A stretch of 64,000 nucleotides of DNA, from NCBI GenBank assembly GCA_000697055.1, contig JNDT01002269.1:62001-126000 (forward strand). The letters are read 5' to 3'. The DNA is from Saksenaea vasiformis B4078. Taxonomy: Eukaryota > Mucoromycota > Mucoromycetes > Mucorales > Saksenaeaceae. The notes below the pieces were generated by a model. That model did not search any database, was not told the DNA's origin, and saw only the letters and a list, made by a program, of their open reading frames with translations. Below, in pieces: positions 35,568 to 47,045 of this stretch. The number at the start of each line of letters is the position of its first letter. The stretch's first letter is position 1. A program made the position numbers and the translations under genes.

Positions 35568-36192
35568 CTATTCATCGGCAATCAGAGCCTTGTACTGCTT
35601 CAGATCCATCAACTCATCCACTTCCTTCAACTCGGAAAGCTTGATCTTGACAATCCAACCTTATTACCCACGTAAGCCTTTGCGGAACCGCCATATATAT
35701 ATACTATTGCACTTACCCTCGTCTTCAGGCGAAGTGGTGATCAAGTCTGGGGTGCTAGTCAATTCTTCATTGACACCCACGATCTCACCAGTTACAGGGG
35801 AGTAGATATCACTGGCAGCCTTCACAGATTCCACAGAACCAATGGAATCTATCAAGTATTAATAAGATGACCGCCTTTTCTTTTTTCTTTTTGTCGTTGG
35901 TAGTTTAATTACCTCCTGCATTGACCTTCTCACCCACTTCGTGAGTTTCGACAAAGACCACATCACCTAGCTGTTTCTGAGCGTGGTCGGTGAGACCGAT
36001 GGTTCCCACGTCACCCTCAATAGAGATCCATTCGTGCTCGGCGGTATATTTCTTGGCTGATCAAACAAGAACATAAGTAAAAACCTTTGTATCACTGATA
36101 AGGAACTTACTGGCATAAGCGCGGATGGCAGACTTATGGAAAGCGGGAGCGTAAGGGCGAATGACACGGGCAGTCAAAAGTCTGAGGGACAT
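35568..36192 (-). CDS. GCV3: Glycine cleavage system H protein (lipoyl carrier)
   Basis: Four exons on the minus strand (36111-36192, 35913-36056, 35717-35848, 35568-35659) give 149 residues with an exact frame. The N-terminus [20 protein letters not shown] is a typical mitochondrial presequence (basic, hydroxylated, no acids). The mature part opens [20 protein letters not shown] and contains [15 protein letters not shown]. The lipoylation site [18 protein letters not shown] carries the modified Lys. It ends [10 protein letters not shown]. The H protein shuttles the aminomethyl group between the P, T and L proteins of the mitochondrial glycine decarboxylase complex. Length and all landmark residues match the family. 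The last intron ends AATAAG without a clear pyrimidine tract. Confidence 0.96.
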
Positions 36193-36401
36193 GATACAAG
36201 GATGGGAAGAAGGGTGTGGGGAAGGAAGATGGGGGTATTTACGAGTTTCCCCGTTGTTATTTATTTTTCGCCACCGAGTCAAAAAATAAAAAGTTCGTGA
36301 AGATGTTCAAGACAAGGAGTTTCCATAACAATCCAGATTGTGTAATAGGGTGTTACCTTTACAAGTAGCGCCCCCTCAGTCTGACGCAGCGACTGGTTTA
36401 G

Positions 36402-36638
36402 ATGGCACCAGGCGCCGCTCGAAAGCATGATAGTCCACATTCCGGAACTGAATCACCGTCCATCGCTCGCATGCCAACCTGTCCGAACTTTCACATTCTT
36501 AACCCCGGTAGTGCCAGCCAACCATTGGTTGCCCCAGCGGACGAACAAACATTACCCGGTAAACAAAGGGCCCAACGGATCGAACCTTTGCAACTCGTCG
36601 GTTATAATCCTGCTCCTCTTTTTAAGAGCAATCTGTAA
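36402..36638 (+). CDS. Hypothetical small protein (78 aa)
   Basis: A single open frame with an ATG start, rich in Pro, Ala, Ser and Gln (MAPGAARKHDSPHSGTESPS; AQRIEPLQLVGYNPAPLFKS). No hydrophobic helix, no recognised domain. It lies 210 bp from the divergent H-protein gene and converges on the next small frame. Coding status is uncertain; composition is more protein-like than neighbouring intergenic frames. Confidence 0.4.
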   Translation: MAPGAARKHDSPHSGTESPSIARMPTCPNFHILNPGSASQPLVAPADEQTLPGKQRAQRIEPLQLVGYNPAPLFKSNL

Positions 36639-36657
36639 CATTATCGCGTTCACAAAG

Positions 36658-36864
36658 TTAGCCGCCAGCATCCAAGCTAACTAAACCCTTGCTTAAATCA
36701 CGGAACGGAAGACTCGCATCCATAACCGTCGCACTTCTATGTTTGCGACACATGATGGTGGGCGTCGAATCTGTCTCTACTTGTTCTATGTAAATTGATG
36801 GCTCGTCTGAACGAACCTTGTGACACATGATCTCATAGGGACGGAGTTCTTCAACAAGAGTCAT
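36658..36864 (-). CDS. Hypothetical small protein (68 aa)
   Basis: An uninterrupted minus-strand frame from ATG 36864, beginning MTLVEELRPYEIMCHKVRSD and continuing SIYIEQVETDSTPTIMCRKH. Balanced amino-acid composition and two Cys spaced across the protein suggest a real small soluble protein, but no family was recognised. It converges with the plus-strand small frame, leaving only 19 bp between stops. Confidence 0.42.
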   Translation of the reverse strand: MTLVEELRPYEIMCHKVRSDEPSIYIEQVETDSTPTIMCRKHRSATVMDASLPFRDLSKGLVSLDAGG

Positions 36865-37135
36865 TTATTAAACCACTGCAAAACGCGTGGTAAAGACCTG
36901 TTCATCATCAAAGATATTATTTGCTGGTAGACAAGTCCAGGCGATAACGTATTTTTATTGTTTCACTTGCAAGAACAGAAGAAAACCAACTGCAACCGGA
37001 CACAGTCCCCGCCATGTGACCCTACGAAATCTAATACCCGCCAAGAAACGTAAAGCTTTAAAATGGTCTCGGCGAAACGCTTCCTTCTATCACTTTAGCT
37101 TTCTGCTATACGGACAAAACCAAAAAAAAAAAATC

Positions 37136-37441
37136 ATGTCATGTAAAGAATCGGTCGCGCAATCTGAATTTTTTTTCTGTGTCTAATGATGAACCTTTGT
37201 AGCTTCCAACTATATTGTTGTTTTCGACGATAATACTCCCAACGAAGTAATTGATGAACAAATTAAGCAGGTGAAAGCGTCAGGAGCCAAGATTACTCAG
37301 CGATACACCACCGGTCTTTTGGGTTTTGCTGTTGAGGTCCCCGACGCTGTTGTGAGCACCCTTTCACTTAGTCACCCCAATGTCAAATATGTTGAGGCCG
37401 ATGGTGAAGTCACTACTCAGGGCAAAGCTTTGCTGTCCTAA
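37136..37441 (+). CDS. PBI2: Proteinase B inhibitor Pbi2-like (peptidase inhibitor I9)
   Basis: A 7-nt coding first exon (37136-37142) is joined across a 60-nt intron to 37203-37441, giving 81 residues. The protein is a stand-alone inhibitor I9 fold like yeast Pbi2 and subtilase propeptides: SNYIVVFDDNTPNEVIDEQI, VKASGAKITQRYTTGLLGFA, VPDAVVSTLSLSHPNVKYVE, ADGEV. Pbi2-type proteins inhibit vacuolar proteinase B in the cytosol and take part in vacuole inheritance/fusion with thioredoxin. The tiny first exon encodes only Met-Ser plus one base; the splice restores MSSSNYIVVF, matching the expected N-terminus. Confidence 0.9.
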
Positions 37442-37898
37442 AGAATACCACTTTGCTGGATGAATGTCTTGGAGGGAAGAGGAGACTAGGCATATCAACC
37501 AACCACATTAAAATCATAACATGTATCTGTTTTGCAATCTGCTTTGCTTGAGTAATTTGTTGTATCATTTCAAGGTACTCATAAAATGGTGCTTGCAAGA
37601 CATTTCCGGTAGAAGCAGCGAGTGGGTAGAGTAGTTAGTGTGGGATCCCTTCCGCCGAATCATTATTTTTGCATTCGGTTAGCATAAAGTTTTCAATTTT
37701 CCTTAAAATTGCGATGTCCGGATCAAGTTCGACGTACTCAACTTTTTCAACTTGAGATTCCTATTTTATCCTTGGCTTGTACTTGCTCTGCGATGAGACC
37801 ACGAGACTCAGCTCGCGTTACAGCTGAAGAATCTATGTGACGGCGAAAAAAATTCCTAAATTCAGCCCGGGCTGCAGTATTCCACTGCCCCCCTTGCC
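37442..37898. other. Intergenic between PBI2 and DSS1
   Basis: A 457-bp gap. A minus-strand frame at 37747-38028 runs antisense into the DSS1 presequence and has no recognisable domain. No other feature seen. Confidence 0.5.
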
Positions 37899-40720
37899 AT
37901 GTTCCGAAACGTCCCACAAAGCGTGAGGACTTTGTCACGTCTGTCATGCTTACCACGAACTCGGTTAATATATCACCATGCAACACGGCAGAAACATGCT
38001 GTTCCGAAAAGGAATCGCATGACAGCAACTACTGAACCACCACCGTCGATCAAGCCAGCTCCCCGATTGGATCTACATAAAGAATCGAAGATCGGCGAGG
38101 AAGAAAGCTTGAATTCCGTTGGCGCTATTCCTCCAGTGAAACTAGGTGACTATGTTGAAGTGTTCAGGTATTTTCTCGAATAGAATGAGCGAAGGAGTTG
38201 CTTAACTATTGTTTATGCAGGAATACCCGTTACAGAGGTATTGTTGTTGGACAAAAGAAGATCGGCGGTGGAATGCAGCGAATCTCGGTATTTTGCTCGC
38301 AAAAGAAAACGATCGAGGTTCGAAACGATAGCGTTGCATTCAGCATTCCCGGGGAATATTTTCAGAAACACTTGAGAAACCCACCTAAATTTGACGAGAA
38401 CGCAGAGACAATGGAGAGTATCCCGTCAGAGTACGATCGTGTGATAAAATCATATCTGGGAAAGATCAAAACCGAAAGAGCTATTGCTTACAGTCGTCTG
38501 GACCAAATGTATGATCATTACATAAAGCGAGCATCGTCAGACAACGAGAAAGTAACAGTGAATTTGGAAGAGCTCGCCACATATGCCTTTGGAAAGGATC
38601 AATTGGCATCAGACAAAAGATATGAAGCATTGCACGCAACGTTTTCGCATATTTTAGACGATAACATTCGGTTTATTCCTACGTTGTACGGACGAAGCAC
38701 TGGACAATGGGAACTGCGATCTAGGAACAACGCAAAAGAACTGGAGCAGATTGTCACTTCATGTCGAGCAAAGGATGCTGCGTACAAGACCTTTGTGGAG
38801 CGTGCCAGAGCTTTGGTCCAATTTTATCAGAATCATGCAGACCCAATCTACGGCACCATCCCTCGTCGCGACATGAACACTGGTTATGAGCTCGCCTCTC
38901 AGCTGACGGAGACTGACAAACGGTTTATCAACTTCGTTGTGGATTGGATTAAATCGCCTGACGTGGTGACACGAACGTTACCTCATACCACATACTGCCC
39001 AAACATCCTCAAGGCACTGGGATGCTACTCTACCGATTTTGTCGATCAGTCGCAGGCTGTTGCTTTTCTCAAACATGTGGGCATGTTCAAGCCGTGGGAC
39101 AATGTAGCGCTTGTGGATAATGCTGACAGTATCAGCGAATTTGTTTGGTCGGATAAAGCAAAAGACAGCGATAGAAAGATGCAACAATACGCAGACGCCT
39201 TTGTGGGAGCAGAAGAAACCGTCAATTCAACGGGTTTCAATACGCGAGATACTTGCGACGCTATCCGACACGACTTTGGTGACATGCCAGTGTACACCAT
39301 CGACGATCCTTCAGCTAAGGAAATTGACGACGGTGTCTCTATTGAGCAGATACCTGGCGAGGAAGCAATGTGGTTACACGTCCATATTGCTGACCCGTCT
39401 GCTTACATTTCGCCCGGACACGAGTTAGCACAGGTCATGCAAGATCGAATCCAGACGCTTTATCTGCCTGAACGCCATTATCCCATTCTTCCTGAAATAC
39501 TCGCGTCAGAAAAGTTCAGTTTGGGTATTAGCGCACATTCAGCACCTAATCGTCAGGGTTCACAGTACGCTATGACTTTCAGCACAAAAGTGAATAAGGA
39601 TGGTAGTATCAGTGACTGGAAGGTCCAACCGAGTCTCGTCAAAAACGTGGTGAAGGTGTACTATGACGACCTTGATAAGTTGCTGATGCCAATGGCCGAT
39701 ACAACAACCGATCCATTGGTGGATCTTTCCAAAACTTACTCTCATCCTGTCTCGGAGAACCCGGTTGAGACAGCTGCAGAGAGCACCGTTCAAAAAGCAC
39801 ACGAAGCCAATTTAACGGCATTGTACAGATTAGCGCGTAGACATCATGATTTCCGCCGACGAAATGGTGCCATCCAGTTTAGCCGTCCTAGCGCTCAAGT
39901 ATCTCTTTCACCTTCCCCACTTGATATCCCAGACATCCGTTTCTCAGCTTCAGCATTTGCATCAGATATACCTACAGTTCATGTGTCACTCGACCGATCG
40001 TCCTCCTCCCCTGCAAGGCTGATGGTTGCCGAGACGATGATTATGGGTGGACGTATTGTTAGTCAGTTCGCTCGCGAACATGGAGTCCCTCTTCCCTTCA
40101 GAACACAAACATGGAACCAGAATGCAGACCCAGTACTACTGCAAGAGCTTTTAGATAGCCGTGACCCTATCACTGGCGTCGTTAAATTTGCTGACATGCT
40201 TAGATATGGTAGTCTGTTTACTCCTGCTTCAATAACAACAGTGGCGGGCAGGCCCCATGCCATTATGGGGATTACAGACGGCTATGTCAAAGCAACCTCT
40301 CCTCTTCGACGGTATTTGGACATCGTCGTGCACTGGCAACTCAAGGCCCATCTTCTCAAAGAAAAATATCCATTTACAGTCGACGATTTGGATCGATTCG
40401 CACCGAAAGTAGAGGCACGAGAGAAAGTGATATCCTATCTAGGCCAGCGAGGCACACATCACTGGGTCACTCAACTGTTGCAACGCTTCCAGGCCGATGA
40501 TAACCGTACGGAGTGGACGTGTATCGCCGTTGAACAAGATAAAGTATCATTTAGAGAGCTTGGAGGCGCAATGAACGCTGCAGCAGTTACAATATTGGAA
40601 CTAGGCGTTCGTGGACGTATTGAAAATCTGAACAAAGCCGTTCAGGTTGGCGATATCATGAAAGCTCGTGTGACAAAGGTTGATCCTTTGACCGGTTTTA
40701 TAAATTTGGCTGTTGTCTAA
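37899..40720 (+). CDS. DSS1: Mitochondrial 3'-5' exoribonuclease, RNase II/RNB family (Dss1/mtEXO-like)
   Basis: Two exons (37899-38167 and 38221-40720) give 922 residues, close to yeast Dss1. The first about 40 residues (MFRNVPQSVRTLSRLSCLPR and onward) form an Arg/Ser-rich mitochondrial presequence. The RNB catalytic domain opens with the conserved acidic cluster TIDDPSAKEIDDGVS (about residues 370-385), whose Asp residues bind the two catalytic metals. It continues HVHIADPSAYISPGHEL, RIQTLYLPERHYPILPE and later YVKATSPLRRYLDIVVHWQL. The end (GVRGRIENLNKAVQVGDIMK ... VDPLTGFINL) resembles an S1-like RNA-binding barrel. In yeast this enzyme forms the mitochondrial degradosome with the Suv3 helicase. 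The branch is distinguished from nuclear Dis3 by the presequence and lack of a PIN domain. Confidence 0.93.
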
Positions 40721-42290
40721 AAAAAAATTGTACACTTATATGCATGAATACAAGGACATGTTCTCCTTGCCAGAAACATTAATAAAAATAGACCCATTTC
40801 ACTCTCGTGACCCTTTCTTCTATTTTTTACATCTATTATCTCATACGTTAAGTTGGGCCATCAAGTCGTAAATTTACTATTTCTTCGTTCAATGGACTGT
40901 GAGCTCTCGTGTCTCATCGATCTACAAGGACATCATCTACTTGTTCGGCGATAGTAGCTAAGAGATAGGAAGGCCTGCTAAGAGTTGAACCCGTCTCCCA
41001 GCGTCAAGTGCGATACTTATGACATATGTACGACTAGTAGTTTCCTATATAGCGCCAATACAGACCTCCATGATCTTGTAGTGATGATGATAGTGATGCT
41101 TTCAAAGGACACAGGAAGCACACTCAATACCGTGTAACTGCACTGCGGCTATCTACATTAGTGGTGAGCTTGCTGACTTCCAGCCCTAATGAAGATACTG
41201 TGTGGATGGAAGCACTCTGGGCACTTATCGGTGAACCGGATTCAGCAAAGATTGAGGGAAAGTTTACCTTAGATTCAATCCAGACACATATTATCCCTTA
41301 GACGAGTTTTACTAGACATACCAAGTGAAAACGTTTTCCTGCGACTGACGTTGTATATAGCCATCAGGTAGACAGTAGATTATCCACCCGTACTCGAAGG
41401 AAACCTTCCTATCTAGGGAGCTGAGATCACTGAATGGAGCTAATCTCGGTCAGTTAGAATCAGTAACGACTCGCTAACTAAGCATGGATTCATGAAACCC
41501 TGCATAGTGCGCTGCAGCCAAAATGGATATACACGGTTTTGTAAGAGACTTTAGGTCGGAGGAAAAACTATCTTGTGCTGGTGAATAGCAAATCGGCGAC
41601 GAAAATGCTATCTTTGGCCATTGCAAATGTGTACACATCCACAAGGCAACGGGAGTAAAGCTATATTTGCCCCTCATCTTAATCACATCTCCGTGTCTGT
41701 AACTGACCATGCACACTACGTATAATCACAAAAGCTGTTATACGCGAGATCATCGTGAATACGATACAGGAAAAGCAAGTTGCTTATTATTCCTAGCAAA
41801 TTTTTTTGATAATGAACAACGTATCTATTGTGCCACTTCCTTACCAAAGAGTATTCTGGTGGCAAGGTATTGAATTAGAAGACGATCAAAAGGATAATGG
41901 AAGTCCTCAGCGTGTAATTCTTGGGGACGAATAGTACGGGACAACCAAAAAAAGAATAGCTATCCAGCAGACTCAATTGTGCCAAGCGCTCACACCGCTG
42001 ATTGACCGACAGGCGGGGGAGAACACAGAGCCCATGCATACCACCATTGACTGTACCTATTTATGGCCGGTCTATTCGTGAGATTCAGAGATCTTACCAG
42101 GAAGAAGATGACTTAGGCTGTAAGAGAAAGATAGAAGCGAATGGCGAAGAAAAGGGAGCCGTATCCAGCCGTCCAAAAGGATTGCCTACAGCAAACCGCC
42201 CCATAGAAATCATTTGTGGCGCATACTGCATATATGTAGTGGTTGATATGCAGCAAGGCGTTATTTCTTCTCTTCCTTTGTTCACCAACG
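40721..42290. other. Intergenic, about 1.6 kb
   Basis: No convincing gene. Frames at 41474-41716 (-) and 42002-42340 (+) have no recognisable domain; the latter overlaps the F-box gene start in another frame. Confidence 0.5.
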
Positions 42291-44012
42291 ATGAACGCGC
42301 CTCATTTCCAAGGGTACGATTTGACGACATGGCCATTTGAGATTCTGGAAGAAATGAGTCAGCATCTCTCAGTCAACGATCGCTGGAACTGTCTTTTCGT
42401 GTGTAAAACATGGTACAACATATTTCGTCTGTTGCTTTTCCACACGGTAACGTTGCGTTGTCGAGACGGCATTGATTATCAAAGGTTGAATAAGTTTGCC
42501 GCGTCACCTTATTACGTGGATGGATCTATCGAGCATCTGCGGGTACAATCACTGCGCGCGACGTTGGAAGATGTGCTCTACCTTCCAGAGATATGTCCTA
42601 AGCTTATTTCAATGGTGATTATAACTCGTAAGATGTGCACAGTCAGAAAACCATTAAAGATCGAGGAATCTATCCGATCGGATCGACGATTTTGTTCTCT
42701 CAGACGTTTGGTCATCGACGGCTGTGCGTCAGCGGAGAATGCCATCGGTATTGCCGCGCATCTTGAGCGACTAACAAGTCTTCAATTGACATCGATGGGT
42801 GAAGTCTGTTTCGACAACCTGCTTACTCTGCATCACTACTGTCCTCATCTCAAATCACTTATACTCGAGCGTGTCACTTTGCTCAGCATACCAACGACCT
42901 TTAAAACGCGAGTACAAGCTCCGGCGTTACAAATGTTGAAAATGACATACAATAACACGAGCATGACACCTGACAAATGGCTCGATTTCTTCTCCACTAC
43001 CTATCCCAAATTGGAGACGTTATTTTTGGAAGTGGCCTATAGCTACCGTCGAGACATGGAGGATTGTGTGACAAAGCAAAGTACCAGAAAATTGAGGATT
43101 GTCTGTCCTCGACTGAAAAGGGTCCACTTGACGGGTATTCACTGGAGCCATTGCTTTCTTGAGGCGCTTGTCCAGCCAGGTTCAGTAACAAACATTACTG
43201 ATCTTGGGATTAGCTGTACCGTGGACGCAGAAGGTCTCATTTTGTCAGCGTGTAGACGTGGCAAACTGAACAAGCTCAAATCGTTATCGCTATGCCCACG
43301 GACGCCTGGCATCTCTGAAAACGCCTTTTATATATATAATGTCATGCCTGGATTAAAGACGCTTTGCTTGGAGAAACTAACGCTTGGCGGTACACCACAT
43401 CATTTTGATCCTAACTATAATATTGTGCCGCTCAATACAATTCTAGATGGGCTTCCACACCTAAAAGTATTAACCATCCATGGTGGTATTCTGTACACAC
43501 GCGCCGGAAAATCTCATGGTTTACGATCACTTCGTTTACACCAGATGGACCTCAACAGCAAAATCTTCGACCACCTCGCAGATGGATGTAGGGAGTTATG
43601 TCAGTTGTCACTCTATAACTGTATCGTCCCAAATAATGGCATCCATATACGCTTCTCACGGCACCGATTCAGCATACTTGAACTCCAGTTAGATACATGG
43701 TATCACCATCCAATGAGCTACAAAATCGAGCATGCACACGGTGTCAATCACTTTGCCACACGAGGTGGTACAGATAAGTACCCAACTAAACCACCACGCA
43801 CCGCACAAAAGTTATGGCCGTCAAAACGATGTCATCCTGTGGATGAGGAACTCAAGACATGGGAGACAGTGAGAGCAAACGTTGTATTGCAAATCCACGC
43901 TATAAACTACTTGTACATTAACGGAACACAAGTGGCTGTAGCAGGTGCAGACACCGATCGCGAGCACGGGTGTATCCCTCCTTTTCTGTCCTTTTTTTCA
44001 TCCTGTCTTTAA
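42291..44012 (+). CDS. F-box / leucine-rich-repeat protein 1
   Basis: An intron-less frame of 573 codons from ATG 42291 (in a good context just upstream of the F-box) to TAA 44012. Residues about 10-50 are an F-box (WPFEILEEMSQHLSVNDRWN; CLFVCKTWYNIFRLLLFHTV), the Skp1-binding element of SCF ubiquitin ligases. The rest consists of degenerate leucine-rich repeats of AMN1/FBXL style, for example LERLTSLQLTSMGEVCFDNL, HHYCPHLKSLILERVTLL and LPHLKVLTIHGG, expected to bind a substrate. Mucoralean genomes carry large families of such genes. It is a tandem paralogue of the gene at 45159, with the same order of repeats and shared phrases (LGIS; PHLKSL). No specific substrate can be named. Confidence 0.85.
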   Translation: MNAPHFQGYDLTTWPFEILEEMSQHLSVNDRWNCLFVCKTWYNIFRLLLFHTVTLRCRDGIDYQRLNKFAASPYYVDGSIEHLRVQSLRATLEDVLYLPEICPKLISMVIITRKMCTVRKPLKIEESIRSDRRFCSLRRLVIDGCASAENAIGIAAHLERLTSLQLTSMGEVCFDNLLTLHHYCPHLKSLILERVTLLSIPTTFKTRVQAPALQMLKMTYNNTSMTPDKWLDFFSTTYPKLETLFLEVAYSYRRDMEDCVTKQSTRKLRIVCPRLKRVHLTGIHWSHCFLEALVQPGSVTNITDLGISCTVDAEGLILSACRRGKLNKLKSLSLCPRTPGISENAFYIYNVMPGLKTLCLEKLTLGGTPHHFDPNYNIVPLNTILDGLPHLKVLTIHGGILYTRAGKSHGLRSLRLHQMDLNSKIFDHLADGCRELCQLSLYNCIVPNNGIHIRFSRHRFSILELQLDTWYHHPMSYKIEHAHGVNHFATRGGTDKYPTKPPRTAQKLWPSKRCHPVDEELKTWETVRANVVLQIHAINYLYINGTQVAVAGADTDREHGCIPPFLSFFSSCL

Positions 44013-45158
44013 TAGGAACAGCGGAAAAGTAATAATACTCTCAAATCTGTACGTATATTAGCTCTCAGTAAACTTATTAGTTACAAAAACATCTGCTTTC
44101 AACGTTAGTATATATAGCTTATGAGAAAGAGCCTTGCTTGGTGTTTTATCCAAAAAAAAAAGAACTTCCACATGGTTAGTGCGCTTGGGATCTCAGCTGT
44201 ACAAGTGGCCGGTTTACTGAAACAGACAAGCTTTTATGTTTACAAATGAGGAGACATGGCTGCGTTACACGCTATCAGGTCATCTTGGAGACTCACCACT
44301 ACAGGAATATGTAAAACGCGAGACGATGTACAATTACGTTTACCTGCAGCAGCGCAAAAATGGCTACATGCCGAAAACAAATCGAATGACAGCGGTTATC
44401 TTTGGTTTACACGCAACAGAACGGACATAAGTCAGGCGAAAAAAAAAAAAACGGCCTGCTTCCCCGATGCAAGCTGCTGCATTATCAAGTACCTACAGCT
44501 CTGAGCAAAATTTGCATATGCACTAAACCACAGTTTACCGCGCGTGAATGAACCCAACCTTTTCCTTTCCCGTGGCAATAGGGATATTTAGTTACGACAT
44601 GACATGCTCTGTGTCTCCCTCTCCCTCCGAGCGGAATGAATGGATTACTTGTATCCAGTTTACACTTTTGCCACAGGACCTTTCCGTAAATAAATGGGTA
44701 CCAGGTGATAGGCAAGTCCTTGGGGTACGTACGGATAGAATGACTCTTCCATTCCCTAATAGCTTCTTCCGATAATCCCTTCGGGTGCGTGTGGCGATCA
44801 AGCTTTTTGTTTTCCATTGAACGTTAGTCTGCATTCACTTTAATAGAAGTGCATCTGTCCCTGATTTTCCTTGCTTCCACCTCCTCACCATCATTTAAAT
44901 TTGGACGTTGTCTGTATCAAATGCTTCTTTCGCTGATATACTCTACAAGTCATATGCAAAAACCATGATAGACGATCCTCATGCGGAAAGACCACATGTT
45001 CTGTTTTCAAATTTAAACAGAAGAAGACAATTGCGTTTGCATTTAGCACGTACTGTTTGCTTAGCGGGGTCCGTCGATAAATTGGAACGGTCCCTTAGGA
45101 CTACATTCCAAGAAAAAATATCTGGTATAAAGCGGCCATTTCTCCTGGGTTACCTCCA
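44013..45158. other. Spacer between tandem F-box genes; weak small ORFs
   Basis: At 44236-44505 two overlapping plus-strand frames are both open (one starts MFTNEETWLRYTLSGHLGDS, the other, from ATG 44256, reads RLPAAAQKWLHAENKSNDSG). I cannot tell which, if either, is coding. Minus-strand frames at 44485-44834 overlap each other and lack domains. A frame at 44908-45162 opens with TTG and probably belongs to the 5' leader of the second F-box gene. Confidence 0.35.
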
Positions 45159-47045
45159 TTGATGACCGAGCCTCGTCCATGCTGTTTTATAGATCTCCCT
45201 TTGGAAATCCTCCAAGAAATCAAACAATACCTATCGATCTATGATTGCTACGTTTGTCTGTTTGTATGTAAAAACTGGGAAGCCAGCTTCCGACCACTGT
45301 TCTACGATACTGTTTGTGTCAGCACCTACTTAGCTTCGTTCTACAATACGCTATGCGCCCGAGCAACAACACCATCACCTACTGGCCACCTGATCAGGCA
45401 CCTGCAGCTAAAGCTAGCATACGATAATCCCTCAACCTTACTGAAAGATCTGTCTACGCTTTGTCCAAGGCTAGAATCCTTGTCGATGAACGGTACGCTA
45501 TGGAACCGACTATGGATGAACGTTGTTGATCATAAATCACCGTCGATCCAGTGCTTTGTCAGGTCCATCGGCCCTGGATCGTATCTTCGAAAGCTAGGCA
45601 TTGATGCTGGGCATCTTCGCCCTATTGCAGACAGTATCTCTTTGCTAGAGCATGTGAGCCAGCTTGTAGAGCTGCAGTTAACGGGTGTGGGGAAGTTCTA
45701 TTTGGAAGATCTCGAGGAAATCCACGATCATTGTCCCAAACTTAAATCTCTCTCAGTGGAGAAACTCGACTTTCTTAGTGTACCAGCAGCATCTATGGAA
45801 GAGGAACGCCGTACCACGTCCATTATTATATCCAGTAAAGTTTATCCCACCTTGCGAAACCTAGAGATCCGTTATAGTTCTCCATGGAGAACACCTGGTA
45901 TCTGGTTAGACTGCTTTTCTCATATGTATCCCGGTCTGGAATCATTCATCGTTGTGGAAAAGCTGAACTATGGTACTTATCATACGAACTATGCGATGGA
46001 ATCAGCCGACTGGGACATTGCTGATAATATCAGGCGGCTCAAAAGATCTTGCCAACAACTTAAGAAGGTGCATTTCATTGGCGTTCGGTGGTGTCATCGA
46101 TTTGTAGAACACTTAGTGCAGCCAACACTGACTGCAAACATGACTGAGCTGGGGATCAGTTATTCTACACGCTTTGGTCCGCAGATGGTGAGCTCTATTG
46201 CAGCCGGTGCATGGAATAATATACGAAAGCTCACTATCTATCCTTGCGCGGAAACCCGGCTCACACAATTGCATTATGTCATTTTACCACTCGAAACATT
46301 AAAACTGGAAGAGCTCGTTCTTGGTTGGGACGTGGACGACCCGTATTGTCGTGGGTCTGTGAACCTTGACGAGATTCTAGATCATTGTAGCTATCTGAAA
46401 GAACTTACACTAGACAACGTATCCGTGGCCATCGCCGCTGGCCGTGAAGATCACCCTCGTTCTGCACCTCATCGCCTGCGCTCGTTCATCTGTTGCGATA
46501 CCTCCCTTGACTTTAATATCTTTGACTTACTGGCAAATTGGTGTCAATTTCTCCGCTATCTATCGCTGGATGAATGCGAAGTGATACGTCGAAGAAATGA
46601 CCACGATCTTTCCATTCCTATGAGACATAATCACTTTCACACAGTCCATCTTCAAAACCTTGTCGTTCGCCGCCCGCGTATATCACCGTCGAGAACAATT
46701 CTCTCTAACAACACGTATGCACCGCTGTACCGAATCATACAAGGTGACGCAATGGAATGGATCTATCTGCCCCAAAGGGAACCTAGGCCACGATCCTACT
46801 TGCCCGTCAAACAACTCAAGCGGCTGCTTGTCGTGGATTGCATGACGCCGACACCCAAACATCTCGACGCAGACACAGTAGGTCAGATAGAGGCTGTGAT
46901 AGCCAATGTCGAGAACGTTGACGCGCAACACCGACCAACGACAGAAAGCATACCATGGTGGTGGAAAGAACTCGAGTTCGGTTATGTCTCATTCCACTGT
47001 GCATCCATACAAACATTACTTATCAATGGAAAGCGGATAAAGTGA
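45159..47045 (+). CDS. F-box / leucine-rich-repeat protein 2
   Basis: An intron-less frame of 628 codons; the start is one of two adjacent ATGs (45159 or 45162). The F-box is at the N-terminus (FIDLPLEILQEIKQYLSIYD; CYVCLFVCKNWEASFRPLFY). It is followed by irregular leucine-rich repeats (HVSQLVELQLTGVGKFYLED; HCPKLKSLSVEKLDFLSVP; SYLKELTLDNVSV; WCQFLRYLSLDECEV). Predicted SCF substrate receptor. Similarity in layout and motifs to the gene at 42291 indicates an old tandem duplication; the two have diverged strongly in their C-terminal thirds. A (AAAAAG)n run follows the stop. Confidence 0.85.
   Translation: MMTEPRPCCFIDLPLEILQEIKQYLSIYDCYVCLFVCKNWEASFRPLFYDTVCVSTYLASFYNTLCARATTPSPTGHLIRHLQLKLAYDNPSTLLKDLSTLCPRLESLSMNGTLWNRLWMNVVDHKSPSIQCFVRSIGPGSYLRKLGIDAGHLRPIADSISLLEHVSQLVELQLTGVGKFYLEDLEEIHDHCPKLKSLSVEKLDFLSVPAASMEEERRTTSIIISSKVYPTLRNLEIRYSSPWRTPGIWLDCFSHMYPGLESFIVVEKLNYGTYHTNYAMESADWDIADNIRRLKRSCQQLKKVHFIGVRWCHRFVEHLVQPTLTANMTELGISYSTRFGPQMVSSIAAGAWNNIRKLTIYPCAETRLTQLHYVILPLETLKLEELVLGWDVDDPYCRGSVNLDEILDHCSYLKELTLDNVSVAIAAGREDHPRSAPHRLRSFICCDTSLDFNIFDLLANWCQFLRYLSLDECEVIRRRNDHDLSIPMRHNHFHTVHLQNLVVRRPRISPSRTILSNNTYAPLYRIIQGDAMEWIYLPQREPRPRSYLPVKQLKRLLVVDCMTPTPKHLDADTVGQIEAVIANVENVDAQHRPTTESIPWWWKELEFGYVSFHCASIQTLLINGKRIK

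Noticed and set aside
37747..38028. 93-codon minus-strand frame
   Set aside because: Antisense to the DSS1 presequence, without domain or promoter evidence.
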